Shown in pieces: positions 9,133 through 18,556 of a DNA stretch of 64,000 nucleotides. Every line of letters starts with the position of its first letter. Positions within the stretch are counted from its first letter, which is position 1. The notes beneath the pieces are model-generated. The model was not told where the DNA came from. It did not search any database and was given only the letters and a program-made list of their open reading frames with translations. The stretch is from Parvularculaceae bacterium (GTDB taxonomy: Bacteria; Pseudomonadota; Alphaproteobacteria; Caulobacterales; Parvularculaceae). The stretch lies in assembly GCA_028284065.1 (NCBI GenBank), contig JANQSJ010000014.1:62001-126000 (forward strand), written 5' to 3'. A program made the position numbers and the translations under genes.

Positions 9133-11724
9133 ATGCTGCGCGCCATCGAATACGCCTTTATCAAGTGGACGAGCGCAGCGCGGGTCGGCGGCGCGGCGCT
9201 CGCTTTCTTGATTATCTTGGCGACGGGCGCGGCCGGCTGGTACGCGGCTGGCGCGCTGTCGGTGAACACCGACACGAGCGCGATGCTCGACCCCAACCTC
9301 GATTTCCAGCGCCGCGCGGCGACGCTCCGCGAGGCGTTTCCCGCCATCAAAAACGACGTTTTAGTCGTCATCGACGCCGAAAGCGTGGACGAAGCCGAAG
9401 CGTTTACAAGCGCCCTCGCCGGTCGCCTGAAGGCTGCGAACAATCTCTTCGATGACGTCTATGCGCCATCGGCCGATCCGTTTTTTCGCGAAAATGGACT
9501 CCTGTTCTTAAACGAGGCGCGCCTTGCGGAGCGGCTTGAGCGGCTCGGCCAGGCGGGCGCCCTCATTGAAAAGCTGACACGCGCGCCGACGGCGGCGACG
9601 CTCTTCGACGCCCTTGCGGACAATGACGCGCTTGCGCAGGAGGCGGATCTCGGCGCCGACGCCCTCGATCGCCTCTATGGGGAACTCGCTGTCGTCGGCG
9701 ACGCGACGCTCGCCGGCGAGTCGCAGCCTTTCGCCTGGCTCGGCGCGTTCGCGGAAGACGCCACGCCAGACGCGGAAAGAGACGCCGCCGCCGCACGGCG
9801 GCTGCTTTATGCGACGCCGACGCTCGATTACAGCCGCCTGCAGCCGGCGAAGCCGGCGCTTGACGCCCTGAAAGCGGAGATCGCGAGCCTGAGCGAGGCG
9901 TTTGACGGCCGCGCCCGGGCCCTCGTTACCGGCGACCCGGCCTTGCGCGCGGACGAGTTGAGCGCCGTTTCGTCCGGGATCGGCGCATCCTTCGCAGTGT
10001 CGCTCTTCCTTGTGGCGCTTCTTCTGTTCGCTGCGTTCCGGTCGATCTATCTTGTCTCGGCGACCATGGCGTCGCTCATCGTCACGCTCGTGCTGACGGC
10101 TGCGTTTGCGGCCGCCACGGTGGGCGAGCTGAACCTCGTCTCCGTCGCCTTTACGGTGCTGCTTGTCGGACTTGGCCTCGACTTCGCGATCCACCTCCTC
10201 TCCCACGTGCAGGAACGCCGCGCCCACGGCCAGACGACCGCCAGCGCGCTTAGGGGCGCGGCCCATGATGCGGGCGCCGGGCTTACGCTTGCCGCGCCGA
10301 CGACTGCGGTCGGGTTCATCGCCTTCACGCCGACGCGCTTTGACGGCATCGCGCAGCTCGGCCTTATCGCCGGCGTTGGGGTGCTGATCGCTTTCTTTGT
10401 GGCGGCGACCTTTCTGCCTGCGCTCCTAGGCGCAATCGCGCCGCCGCAACGGAAGTCGGGCGGCGCCATCGACGCGGCGTTCAGGCTGCTGGAACGATTG
10501 TCGATCCCGATTTCGCTAATCGCAATCGGGGCCGGCGCGTACGCCGCGACGCTCTTGCCGCAGGCGCGGTTCGACGCAGACCCCATGTCGCTGCGCGATC
10601 CGAACAGCGAATCCGTACGCGGATTTAATCTTCTCTTTGACGATGACGAGACCGTCCCCTATCGCGCAAGCGTTATTGTGGAGACCGAGGAGGAAGCGGA
10701 GCGCCTTGAGACGGTGTCGGCGGCGAACGCCGCCATCGGAAGAACGCGGCGGCTCGCCGACTTCGTGCCGGACGCCCAGCTCGACAAGCTCGACCTTATC
10801 GACTTCGCGGCCGGCGGCCTCGCCTTCGCCTTGACCGCCGCGCCGGATGACGCCGGAAACGCGCCGCCCGAGGCGCGCGACCGCGCCGCGGCGCGGTTGC
10901 TCGAACGGCTTCGCCTCGACAATGCGACGAAAGCGGAGGAAAGGCTCGCGTCAATCCTCACGCAATTGAGTGAGTCGCCCGCGGCGTTCGACCGGTTCGA
11001 AGCGCAGTTATTCAAATACTGGCCGCAATTGACGGACATCCTGTTCACGCAATTGAACGCGGCGGAAGTAACGCAAACCAATTTGCCGCCGACCCTTCGG
11101 CGTCGTTACCTCACCGAAGACGGCCGCCGGCGCGTGGACCTTCTGCCGGCGGAGGACGTGCGCGACCATCGCGCCCTCGAGCGCTTTGTCCAAGCAGTTG
11201 AGGACATCGCGCCAACCGCCGCCGGCGGCGCGGTTCAGGCCGAAGCGGCGGGAAAAATCATCGCCGAAGCAATGGTCCAGGCGACCGCGATCGCGCTCAT
11301 CGCCGTGACCGTTTTACTTTGGTTCTTGATGCGGCGGTTTGAGAACGTCCTTTTCGTTCTCTTCCCGATCGCCCTCGCCGCCGTCCTGACGGTGGGCGCC
11401 AGCGTTCTTCTCGACCTGCCGTTCAACTACGCGAACGTCATCGTCCTGCCCCTGCTCCTCGGTATTGGCGTCGACAGCGGCATTCACCTCGTCCTGCGCC
11501 AACGCCATCTCGCCCATGGCGATGACGTCTTCCAGACATCGACCCCGAGCGCCGTCTTCTTTTCAGCGACGACGACCGTCGCCTCCTTCGGCAGCCTGAT
11601 GCTGTCCGCTCATCGCGGCACGGCCAGCATGGGGCAGCTCCTGTCGCTCGCAATCGGGATGACCCTGATCTGCACCTTAATCGTCCTGCCCGCGGCGATG
11701 CGGCTGCGCGGTTACAGAGCATAG
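9133..11724 (+). CDS. hpnN: Hopanoid-associated RND/MMPL transporter
   Basis: An inner-membrane RND-superfamily protein of 863 residues. HpnN proteins move hopanoids toward the outer membrane. There is one membrane helix at about residues 15-40 and two bundles of about five helices each (residues 275-440 and 715-860), separated by large periplasmic loops; this duplicated half-structure is typical of MMPL/HpnN. The DTSAMLDPNLDFQRR motif after the first helix and GLGLDFAIHLLSHVQERR / GIGVDSGIHLVLRQRH in the fourth-helix positions support the family. The next gene downstream is the MlaC-like hpnM, the usual partner. No hopanoid synthesis genes are in the window. Confidence 0.85.
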   Translation: MLRAIEYAFIKWTSAARVGGAALAFLIILATGAAGWYAAGALSVNTDTSAMLDPNLDFQRRAATLREAFPAIKNDVLVVIDAESVDEAEAFTSALAGRLKAANNLFDDVYAPSADPFFRENGLLFLNEARLAERLERLGQAGALIEKLTRAPTAATLFDALADNDALAQEADLGADALDRLYGELAVVGDATLAGESQPFAWLGAFAEDATPDAERDAAAARRLLYATPTLDYSRLQPAKPALDALKAEIASLSEAFDGRARALVTGDPALRADELSAVSSGIGASFAVSLFLVALLLFAAFRSIYLVSATMASLIVTLVLTAAFAAATVGELNLVSVAFTVLLVGLGLDFAIHLLSHVQERRAHGQTTASALRGAAHDAGAGLTLAAPTTAVGFIAFTPTRFDGIAQLGLIAGVGVLIAFFVAATFLPALLGAIAPPQRKSGGAIDAAFRLLERLSIPISLIAIGAGAYAATLLPQARFDADPMSLRDPNSESVRGFNLLFDDDETVPYRASVIVETEEEAERLETVSAANAAIGRTRRLADFVPDAQLDKLDLIDFAAGGLAFALTAAPDDAGNAPPEARDRAAARLLERLRLDNATKAEERLASILTQLSESPAAFDRFEAQLFKYWPQLTDILFTQLNAAEVTQTNLPPTLRRRYLTEDGRRRVDLLPAEDVRDHRALERFVQAVEDIAPTAAGGAVQAEAAGKIIAEAMVQATAIALIAVTVLLWFLMRRFENVLFVLFPIALAAVLTVGASVLLDLPFNYANVIVLPLLLGIGVDSGIHLVLRQRHLAHGDDVFQTSTPSAVFFSATTTVASFGSLMLSAHRGTASMGQLLSLAIGMTLICTLIVLPAAMRLRGYRA

Positions 11725-11881
11725 CGCCACGGCGCAATTGCAACCTTCCGGCGAACTGACTTCTCTAAATTGTGAGCTTTGGCGCTAGAACGTCGCCACA
11801 ATTCGCCCATATAGCTCTGGTTCCTCGACGGGCGAGGCCAGCGCTCCGCAACGCGCGAGGGATAGTTGTTTTGGAGACAAA

Positions 11882-12688
11882 ATGGTCATGATGGATCGCC
11901 TGGTTGCTTCCTTTGCGCACGTCTCTGCGCTGATCGTCACCGCTTCACTTTCGGTCCCGGCCGCGGCGCAGGATACGCCGGCCGGCGAGGTGCGCGCCGA
12001 ACGGCCCTCGGACGAGACGCCGGCGGAGACGTCGACGGAAGAGGCGGCCGTCTCGCAGGAGGCTGAGGCGACAGCCTTCGTCCAGCGTCTTCTTGACGAC
12101 GCGGAGGCCGCGCTCACAGAGGAGGACACAAGCGACGCCGCCCGCTTAAGCGCTTTTCAGAACGTCCTGAGAGACGGCCTGGCGCTTGAGGCGCTTTCGA
12201 AATTCATCATCAGCCGGGGGGCCTATGACGCCATGAGCGATGAGCAGCGCGCGCGCTACGACCGCGCGTTCCCCGACTACATCACGCAGCAGTATGCGGA
12301 GCAGTTCGATGGCGTGCTCGGCAATCCGCTGGAAATCACTGAAACGAAACCCTTCCGCAAGGACATCTTTGTCCGGACGCGCTTCGTTCGCTCGGACGGG
12401 CCGCCGCTCAATGTCGACTGGCGCACCCGCGCCTTTTCCAACGAGTCCCGCAAGCTCATAGACATTGTCGTCAACGGCGCGTCGATCATGTCGGTGAAAC
12501 GATCCGAATTCGCTGCCTTCATTGAGGCGAATGGCGTCGACGCCCTGCTTACGGAGATCGAAAAGGCGCTGCCGGATACCGTCGCCGTTGGGGCGACGGC
12601 CGGAGCCGAGACCGCCGACGCCGCGGCGGCGGACGAAGAGACCGACCCCGAAGCGCCGGCGTCCGACAGCGACGATGGCGACGGCTGA
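11882..12688 (+). CDS. hpnM: MlaC/Ttg2D-like periplasmic protein, HpnM type
   Basis: A 268-residue secreted protein with an N-terminal signal peptide (hydrophobic to about residue 30, ending near SVPAAAQD). It has a central MlaC-like lipid-binding domain (about residues 55-225) containing FRNVLRD-like, FPDYITQQYAEQFDG, VRTRFVRSDGPPLNVDWR and LIDIVVNGASIMSVKRSEF segments, and an acidic, alanine-rich tail. MlaC-family proteins ferry lipids across the periplasm; the version next to HpnN is thought to do so for hopanoids. It lies 157 bases after hpnN, same strand. The ATG at 11882 follows a GGAG at short distance. The family is clear; the hopanoid role is inferred from the neighbour. Confidence 0.8.
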   Translation: MVMMDRLVASFAHVSALIVTASLSVPAAAQDTPAGEVRAERPSDETPAETSTEEAAVSQEAEATAFVQRLLDDAEAALTEEDTSDAARLSAFQNVLRDGLALEALSKFIISRGAYDAMSDEQRARYDRAFPDYITQQYAEQFDGVLGNPLEITETKPFRKDIFVRTRFVRSDGPPLNVDWRTRAFSNESRKLIDIVVNGASIMSVKRSEFAAFIEANGVDALLTEIEKALPDTVAVGATAGAETADAAAADEETDPEAPASDSDDGDG

Positions 12689-12740
12689 AGCCGGGCGCGC
12701 GCCCTTGCCCTTTCGGCCGGGACCGTCCAACCATGGCGCC

Positions 12741-13175
12741 ATGACAGACGAGCGCCCCCCGCCCAGCGACGCCGCCCCTTCGACCATCGCCTTTGACGAT
12801 TCCCACAGGCGCGCCGTGCGCGCGGCGTGCGGGGCGTTTCTGTTAGTCGCCTTCGCCGACGGCCGGTTTGACGCCTCCGAGGAGGCGCGCCTCCTCGCAG
12901 GCCTGGTCAACCAGACGCCGTTTTCCGATTTCAACGCCGCGGTTTTGGAAGGCGAGTACAACGGACTTGTCGCCGCGCTGCGAAGCGATTACCGCGCCGC
13001 CGCCCAGACCATCCTCGCCGACATCACTTGGGCCGGCGGCGATGCGCAACTTTCCGACGCGGTGGTGCTTGCCGCGCGCGCAGCGATCGTCGCGGACACT
13101 CGCCTTGAAGCGCAAGAAGAAGCGGCGATCGCTGAAATCGCGCACGCCCTCGGGCGGGAGCCCGGCGCGATCTGA
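12741..13175 (+). CDS. TerB-like domain protein
   Basis: A 144-residue, probably cytoplasmic protein of the TerB/tellurite-resistance-like helical family. Its AFADGRFDASEEARLLAGLV segment resembles the metal-binding acidic repeat, and IVADTRLEAQEEAAIAEIAHAL repeats the pattern about 90 residues later. The start is ATG 12741 (MTDERPPP); the frame is open upstream but that part overlaps hpnM and looks non-coding. Its stop overlaps the mtnP start by one base (TGATG), so the two are probably co-translated. TerB-like proteins are often unrelated to tellurite; the function here is unknown. Confidence 0.7.
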   Translation: MTDERPPPSDAAPSTIAFDDSHRRAVRAACGAFLLVAFADGRFDASEEARLLAGLVNQTPFSDFNAAVLEGEYNGLVAALRSDYRAAAQTILADITWAGGDAQLSDAVVLAARAAIVADTRLEAQEEAAIAEIAHALGREPGAI

Positions 13176-14071
13176 TGGCGGGAGACGCGGCTTCAAGGGT
13201 TCTCGGCTTCATCGGCGGCTCGGGCCTCTACGCCGTCGACGGGGTCGAGAGGGCCGAAGAACGCGAGATCGAAACGCCCTGGGGGCGTCCGTCGGGACCG
13301 ATCGTTTTCGGAAGCATTGACGACGTACCGGTCCGCTTTCTCGCGCGGCACGGACCAGGACACACATTGCCGCCGGCAGGCGTCAATTACCGCGCCAATA
13401 TCGACGCCATGAAGCGCGCGGGCGTCACGGATCTCATCTCGGTTTCCGCGTGCGGATCGTTCCGCGAAGACCTTGCTCCGGGAACCTTCGTCATTGTCGA
13501 CCAGTTCATCGATCGCTCCGTCCACCGCGACAATTCGTTTTTCGGCGCTGGCTGCGTCGCCCATGTCTCGATGGCGCAGCCAATTTGCCCCACGCTCGCG
13601 GCGGCGGCGGCGGCGGCGTGCGAGGCGCTCGCGATTCCTCACGCGCCCGTTGGAACGTATTTGTGCATGGATGGGCCGCAATTCTCGACCAGGGCGGAGT
13701 CGCATCTCTACCGCTCCTGGGGATGCGACGTCATTGGCATGACCAACGCGACAGAGGCGAAGCTCGCGCGCGAGGCGGAGCTTCCCTACGCCAGCATCGC
13801 CATGGTCACCGATTATGATTGCTGGCATGAAGAGGAAGAGGCGGTGGAGGTTGGCCGCATCCTTGAGGTGATGCGCGCCAATGTTGAAAAGGCGAAGCGC
13901 CTTGTCCCCATGCTCGCCCGCAATCTAGGTCCTGCGCGCGCGCCATCGCCGCTCGGCGTCGAGACCTGCCTTGACCAAGCCATCATTACGCCGCCGGAGG
14001 CGCGGGACCCGGCGATGCTGAAGAAGCTCGACGCCGTCGCAGGTCGGGCGCTGCGGCCGCAGACGAACTAA
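13175..14071 (+). CDS. mtnP: S-methyl-5'-thioadenosine phosphorylase
   Basis: A 298-residue PNP/UDP phosphorylase-family enzyme that splits methylthioadenosine (a by-product of aminopropyl transfer and homoserine lactone synthesis) to adenine and methylthioribose-1-phosphate. Visible are IGGSGLYAVDGV, the phosphate-binding RHGPGHTLPP, NYRANIDAMK, SACGSFRED, and the substrate-binding CMDGPQFSTRAES and GMTNATEAKLAREAELPYA, all MTAP signatures. It follows the TerB-like gene with a one-base overlap and converges with the next gene, sharing four bases at the stops. Confidence 0.93.
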   Translation: MAGDAASRVLGFIGGSGLYAVDGVERAEEREIETPWGRPSGPIVFGSIDDVPVRFLARHGPGHTLPPAGVNYRANIDAMKRAGVTDLISVSACGSFREDLAPGTFVIVDQFIDRSVHRDNSFFGAGCVAHVSMAQPICPTLAAAAAAACEALAIPHAPVGTYLCMDGPQFSTRAESHLYRSWGCDVIGMTNATEAKLAREAELPYASIAMVTDYDCWHEEEEAVEVGRILEVMRANVEKAKRLVPMLARNLGPARAPSPLGVETCLDQAIITPPEARDPAMLKKLDAVAGRALRPQTN

Positions 14072-14826
14072 AACGTCTTCTGCACCCAAATCCGGAGGTC
14101 CGCATCCGGCGACTGCTCGTTAAGACCGAAGAGCGCGCCGGTGAAGAGAAAAAACTCATCGCCCAGCGGCCAGAAGGCGAACGGTCCCGCCTGCTGGCGC
14201 TGGCTCGGCCCATAAAAATCGAAGTCCGCCGTCGAGCCATGATCGTTGAACGCTTCGGCGCCGAAGACGACGCCGCCGTCCGTCCGCATAAAGAGAGCCG
14301 AGCGCGTTTCGAACAAGAGGCCTTCGCGACGCCTGTCCCCCACTTCGCGTTTGGTGAGAATATTGAATCGGGCCGTCACCCGCGGCGAAAGGCGGAACTG
14401 ATTGGCGAGGTTTAGCGCGAATTCCTCAGGCTCCGAGCCTTCGCGCACTTTGGCGTCAAAGCGCGCCGCCACCGACCAGGGCGCGTCTTCATCGGTCAAC
14501 AGCAAGAAAAACTCCGCCTGCGCGAAGTCGAGGTCGAGGCCTTCGCCGTCCGCGTCCTCCACCTGCACGATGCCGCGCCACAGGAACTTGTCCCCGATAC
14601 GGTCCTGATAATGGATGCGCTGGGCGTAACGGTCCGGCGCGCCATTCTCGCCCGGCCGCCATCCGGCGCGATAGTCGAGCTGCCGCGCCGGCGGCAGCGG
14701 CGGAAAAACGCCGGCGAGGTTCTGCGCTGACGCCGGCGCACAGAGCGCCGCCGCCAAAACGACACCCGCGCGCACGCCACGAAATGCGCCCCGCCCTCGC
14801 ATTTTTCGCCCCCCTGCCAACGGCAT
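14068..14826 (-). CDS. Putative outer-membrane protein, unknown
   Basis: A 252-residue exported protein (244 if the second ATG at 14802 is used). A signal peptide is clear: basic MRGRGAFRGVR, a hydrophobic stretch, then APASAQ. The mature part alternates polar and aromatic residues and ends in phenylalanine (IWVQKTF), as outer-membrane barrels often do. FNILTKREVGDRRREG and FDFYGPSQRQQAGPFAFWPLG look like strand-turn-strand units. I do not recognise a named family. It converges with mtnP (stops overlap) and is followed upstream by ychF on the same strand. Confidence 0.6.
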   Translation of the reverse strand: MPLAGGRKMRGRGAFRGVRAGVVLAAALCAPASAQNLAGVFPPLPPARQLDYRAGWRPGENGAPDRYAQRIHYQDRIGDKFLWRGIVQVEDADGEGLDLDFAQAEFFLLLTDEDAPWSVAARFDAKVREGSEPEEFALNLANQFRLSPRVTARFNILTKREVGDRRREGLLFETRSALFMRTDGGVVFGAEAFNDHGSTADFDFYGPSQRQQAGPFAFWPLGDEFFLFTGALFGLNEQSPDADLRIWVQKTF

Positions 14827-14895
14827 TCGTTCAATTCGAACGGCGACAATAGACGCCTAGATTTACAACTTCATGTCGGTTGGCCGCGCCGCCGC

Positions 14896-15993
14896 TCAGG
14901 CGTTGAAGCGAAAGAGCATGACGTCGCCGTCACGCACAAGATACTCCTTGCCCTCAAGGCGCATCTTGCCAGCCTCCTTGGCGGCGACCTCGCCGCCGCA
15001 GGCGACGTAGTCGTCATAGGCGATGGTCTCGGCCCGGATGAAGCCGCGTTCAAAGTCGGTATGGATGACGCCCGCCGCCTGCGGCGCAGTCGCGCCGATC
15101 TTCACTGTCCAGGCGCGCGCCTCCTTCGGGCCGGCGGTGAAGAATGTCTGCAGGTCGAGAAGGTCGAAGCCGGCGCGGATAAGGCGATTGAGCCCCGGCT
15201 CTGAAAGCCCGAGCGTCTCCAGATACTCAGCCTGTTCGGCGTCGTCGAGCTGGGCGAGCTCCTCTTCGATTTTCGCCGCGATGACGACCGCGCCGGCTCC
15301 CTCGTCTTTGGCGCGCGCCTCGACGGCGTTCGAATGCGCATTGCCGTCCGCCGCAGCGGCTTCGTCGACATTGGCGACGAACAGGACCGGCTTTTGCGTC
15401 AGAAGCTGCAGGCCCCGCCACGCCTTCATGTCCGTCTTGTCGATCTCCGCGCGACGCGCAGGCTTGCCGTCGCGCAATAGCTCCAGCGCCTGATCCACAA
15501 GCGGCAACAGCGCCTTCGCCTCCTTGTCGCCGCCGGTCGACTTCTTGTGCAGGTTAAGGCGGCGCTTTTCGAGGCTCTCGAGGTCCGCGATCATGAGCTC
15601 GGTCTCGACCGTCTCAAAATCCGCTAGCGGATCAATTCGGCCGTCCACATGCGTGATGTCGTCGTCTTCGAAACACCGTAGGACATAGACGACGGCGTCG
15701 ACCTCACGGATATTGGCTAGGAACTGGTTGCCGAGGCCCTCGCCCTTGCTCGCGCCCTTTACGAGCCCGGCGATGTCCACGAATTGCATCCGCGCCGGGA
15801 CGATTTCCGCCGACCCTGCGATCTCGGCGAGCCGCATGAGGCGCGGCTCCGGCACGGCGACGTCGCCCACATTGGGCTCGATAGTGCAGAACGGATAGTT
15901 CGCCGCCTGCGCTGCGGCCGTGCGCGTCAGCGCATTGAAAAGCGTTGATTTGCCGACATTCGGCAAGCCGACTATGCCGCATTGAAATCCCAT
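14896..15993 (-). CDS. ychF: Ribosome-associated ATPase YchF
   Basis: A 365-residue Obg-family P-loop protein that prefers ATP and binds ribosomes; it acts in translation fidelity and stress responses. Motifs: P-loop GLPNVGKSTLFNAL, FCTIEPNVG (switch I), DIAGLVKGASKGEGLGNQFL (G3/switch II), a coiled-coil insert at about residues 130-200, NVDE in the altered G4 position (which explains the ATP preference), and a C-terminal TGS domain (about residues 280-363). It lies 27 bases after the pth stop on the same strand; rplY-pth-ychF is a common bacterial order. Confidence 0.95.
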   Translation of the reverse strand: MGFQCGIVGLPNVGKSTLFNALTRTAAAQAANYPFCTIEPNVGDVAVPEPRLMRLAEIAGSAEIVPARMQFVDIAGLVKGASKGEGLGNQFLANIREVDAVVYVLRCFEDDDITHVDGRIDPLADFETVETELMIADLESLEKRRLNLHKKSTGGDKEAKALLPLVDQALELLRDGKPARRAEIDKTDMKAWRGLQLLTQKPVLFVANVDEAAAADGNAHSNAVEARAKDEGAGAVVIAAKIEEELAQLDDAEQAEYLETLGLSEPGLNRLIRAGFDLLDLQTFFTAGPKEARAWTVKIGATAPQAAGVIHTDFERGFIRAETIAYDDYVACGGEVAAKEAGKMRLEGKEYLVRDGDVMLFRFNA

Positions 15994-16020
15994 GCCGTCG
16001 TTCGCCTCTTCGTCTACGGA

Positions 16021-16713
16021 TTAGGTGTCGATAGCCTTCTTCAAGGCGTCGCCGAGCGCCGTGCCGGCGCCTTCGGCGCCGCTGGCGCCATCGTCCTTGC
16101 GCGCCGGGCGCTTGTCCGAGCCCTCGGGCGGTCGGTTCGGGCGCGGGGGCGGCGCGAGCCGCGCGCCCACGGCGGCGGCGTAGGGCGCATCTCCCTTGGG
16201 GAGCTTCGGCGCTTCGGCGGCGAGCGCGTCGAGCGTCGGCGCAAGCCAGCTCTCGTCGGCTTTCGCAAAGTCGCCGAGCACGTAGCCGTGCACGCGCGAC
16301 TTGTCGCCCGGATGGCCGATGCCGATGCGCACACGGCGAAAATCCGGGCCTATGTGCGCCGAAATCGACCTCAGGCCGTTATGGCCGGCGACGCCGCCGC
16401 CCGTCTTTACACGGATTTTTCCAGGCGCAAGGTCAAGCTCGTCGTGGAAGACGATGACATCCGCAGGCGCGAGCTTATAGAAGCGCATGGCCGCGCCGAC
16501 CGAGCGGCCGGAGTCATTCATGAACGTCTGCGGTTTAAGGACCAGCGCCTTGTCGCCGCCAAGTTCGCCGGCCGCAATCGCGCCCTCAAATTTCACCCGC
16601 CAAGGGCCGAGTCCATGAGCGTCCGCGATGACATCGGCCGCCATGAACCCGACGCTGTGTCGGTGGCGCGCATATTTGGGACCCGGGTTTCCAAGGCCGA
16701 CAATGAGGATCAT
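16021..16713 (-). CDS. pth: Peptidyl-tRNA hydrolase
   Basis: Recycles peptidyl-tRNA released from stalled ribosomes. The 230 residues include the full Pth fold: GLGNPGPKYARHRHSVGF (active-site Asn and His), LKPQTFMNDSG, VFHDELDLAPGKIRVK and GGVAGHNGLRSI. After residue about 190 there is a proline/arginine-rich, probably disordered tail not present in the 190-residue E. coli enzyme. It lies between rplY and ychF, all leftward. Confidence 0.95.
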   Translation of the reverse strand: MILIVGLGNPGPKYARHRHSVGFMAADVIADAHGLGPWRVKFEGAIAAGELGGDKALVLKPQTFMNDSGRSVGAAMRFYKLAPADVIVFHDELDLAPGKIRVKTGGGVAGHNGLRSISAHIGPDFRRVRIGIGHPGDKSRVHGYVLGDFAKADESWLAPTLDALAAEAPKLPKGDAPYAAAVGARLAPPPRPNRPPEGSDKRPARKDDGASGAEGAGTALGDALKKAIDT

Positions 16714-16797
16714 GGCCCATGCCGCTCCTTGCGGATCGATGGGGCCCCGGTTCGGGTCGGGGCGTGGACCGACCCCGCCTCGGCGGCAGGCCCGGGC

Positions 16798-17457
16798 CTA
16801 GCTCTCGCCGCCCTCGGTCTCCGCCTCAGGCGCGGCGGCTTCAGCGTCCGCCTCCGCTGCGTCTTCGCTCTCGCTGGAGCGGACCGCCGATGGCGCGGCG
16901 ATCGTCGCGACGGTGAAGTCGCGGTCAGTGATTTTCGGCGCGACGCCTTTCGGCAGGCTGAATGCGGAGATTTTCAAGACGTCGCCGATATCCAGCGCGC
17001 CGACATCGGCCTCCAATGCTTCGGGGATCGACGTCGCAGGCGCGTAGATTTCAACCGTGTGCCGAACAACGTTCAGGACGCCGCCGCGCTTCAGGCCCGG
17101 CGATTCCTCTTCGTTCAAGAACCGAACCGGCACTTCGACGTCGATGCGCGTGCGCTCGTCGACCCGCAGAAGGTCGACATGAATGGGCGTTCCCTTAACC
17201 GGGTCGATCTGCACGTCGCGCGCAATCACAGGCTGCTGGCCGTCTTCCTCCGGCACGTCGATCTTCGCCAGATGGGCGCGCATGCGGCCGGCATTATAGG
17301 CCTTGTTGACCTCGTTCCGCCGCAGCCTGACCGGTACCGGATCGCCGCCGCCGCCGTAAAGAACGCCCGGAATCCAGCCCTCGCGCCGCGCCTCGCGGGC
17401 CCCGCCTGTGCCGGTGCGCTTGCGGACTTCGCAGTAAAAGACGTCGGTGTCGGCCAT
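16798..17457 (-). CDS. rplY: 50S ribosomal protein L25 (TL5/Ctc form)
   Basis: 5S rRNA-binding ribosomal protein of the long TL5/Ctc type, 219 residues. The N-terminal RNA-binding domain includes RKRTGTGGAREARREGWIPGVLYGGG and VHVDLLRVDERTRIDVEVPV-like segments; the C-terminal beta domain runs from about residue 100 to 185. An acidic, alanine/glutamate-rich tail ends the protein, as often seen in alphaproteobacteria. Followed by pth on the same strand. Confidence 0.94.
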   Translation of the reverse strand: MADTDVFYCEVRKRTGTGGAREARREGWIPGVLYGGGGDPVPVRLRRNEVNKAYNAGRMRAHLAKIDVPEEDGQQPVIARDVQIDPVKGTPIHVDLLRVDERTRIDVEVPVRFLNEEESPGLKRGGVLNVVRHTVEIYAPATSIPEALEADVGALDIGDVLKISAFSLPKGVAPKITDRDFTVATIAAPSAVRSSESEDAAEADAEAAAPEAETEGGES

Positions 17458-17609
17458 AGCCGGCTCTCCTCAGGAACGCGCCGCGAAGCGCTTTGGACGC
17501 GTTCGCCCGCGCTGCGCTGCGCTGGAATTTCGAACAAGCGCGCCGTGTAGAGGAAAGGCGGCGGCCGCGCAACAGCCGTTCAGGCGGATTTCGGGCCCGT
17601 CAGGCGAGG

Positions 17610-18350
17610 TCATTCGCCGCCTCGCTTCGAGGCTTGGGGCAACGCCTCCGGCCAGGCGCTCGCCAGAAACGCGTCATAGAGAGCCATCAGCGGCGGCGCC
17701 TCGGCGAGCGCAGTGCGGTTCGCGGCGACGGTGGAGCGATCCTCACGCGCAACCGGGCCAGTCATCGAACTCAGCGGACTTTCGCGAAACCTGTCGACGC
17801 AGCTCTCCAGAAGCGTCGCAAGCGCATCGGGCGGGGCGTCTGGGAACCGCTCAGCGAACGCGCCGGCGCATGCGTTCCAGATATGGGCGGGATAGTTGGC
17901 GCAAAGGACCGCAATCGCGTGGTAGAACGCGCGGTCTTCGGATCGGACATTAAAGGTCGGGTTCGTCGCGCCGGGATAAATCTCATCAAACGGCGGGCCG
18001 CCAGGCTCCAACCCGAAGGGCGCGCGCGCGAGCGCCTCGGGGGACATCGCCTCCTTCGGAAACGAACATAAAGGGTGGACCGCGTGCGCGCCGCCGACGA
18101 TGAGAGCGCCGGAGAAATGCACGACGGCCTTCCCTGCGGCCGCCGACCCGATGGCGGCCCGGACCTCGGCGATGACGTCGTCCGGCGTTGCGATGGCAAT
18201 GACGTCCGCGGCCGCCGCCGCCCGCCTTAGGACATCGACCCCGCCCAGGATGTCATCCCGCCCCAGCGTCTCGACTTCACAGCCGAGATGCCGGGCGTAG
18301 GCGGCCATGCTCTGACCGACGCGCCCCAACCCGATCACCAAGTGTTGCAA
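17610..18350 (-). CDS. Rossmann-like and DUF2520 domain protein
   Basis: A 246-residue protein with an N-terminal NAD(P)-type Rossmann half (HLVIGLGRVGQSMAAYA, then AADVIAIATPDDVIAEV) and a C-terminal DUF2520 helical half from about residue 120. The layout resembles ketopantoate reductase and pyrroline carboxylate reductase relatives, but the true substrate of this family is not established. It sits behind rplY on the same strand, about 150 bases away, and is divergent from the next gene. Confidence 0.75.
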   Translation of the reverse strand: MQHLVIGLGRVGQSMAAYARHLGCEVETLGRDDILGGVDVLRRAAAAADVIAIATPDDVIAEVRAAIGSAAAGKAVVHFSGALIVGGAHAVHPLCSFPKEAMSPEALARAPFGLEPGGPPFDEIYPGATNPTFNVRSEDRAFYHAIAVLCANYPAHIWNACAGAFAERFPDAPPDALATLLESCVDRFRESPLSSMTGPVAREDRSTVAANRTALAEAPPLMALYDAFLASAWPEALPQASKRGGE

Positions 18351-18556
18351 AATAGTCGCTCCTAACCTGCCAATGCTGAAGGATTATCGCATCTCGTCTT
18401 TGTTTCGCACTCGCAATGAAGACGCCCTCAGGCGTTTATCCCATTGGGCTCTGCTGCTAATTTGCCGATCGTTTGTGGCGGGTGCGAGCCCCTGATTGGG
18501 CGAGACGCGCTATGGCCAAGCAACGAACAGACGGCGATCCCCTGGGGAGCGGGGCG

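Noticed and set aside
12741..13175. Tellurite resistance gene
   Set aside because: Only a TerB-like domain is present with no other ter genes; such domains are common in proteins unrelated to tellurite.
15982..17550. 522-codon plus-strand frame across pth and rplY
   Set aside because: It runs antisense through two conserved genes and their gap and has no domain-like sequence.
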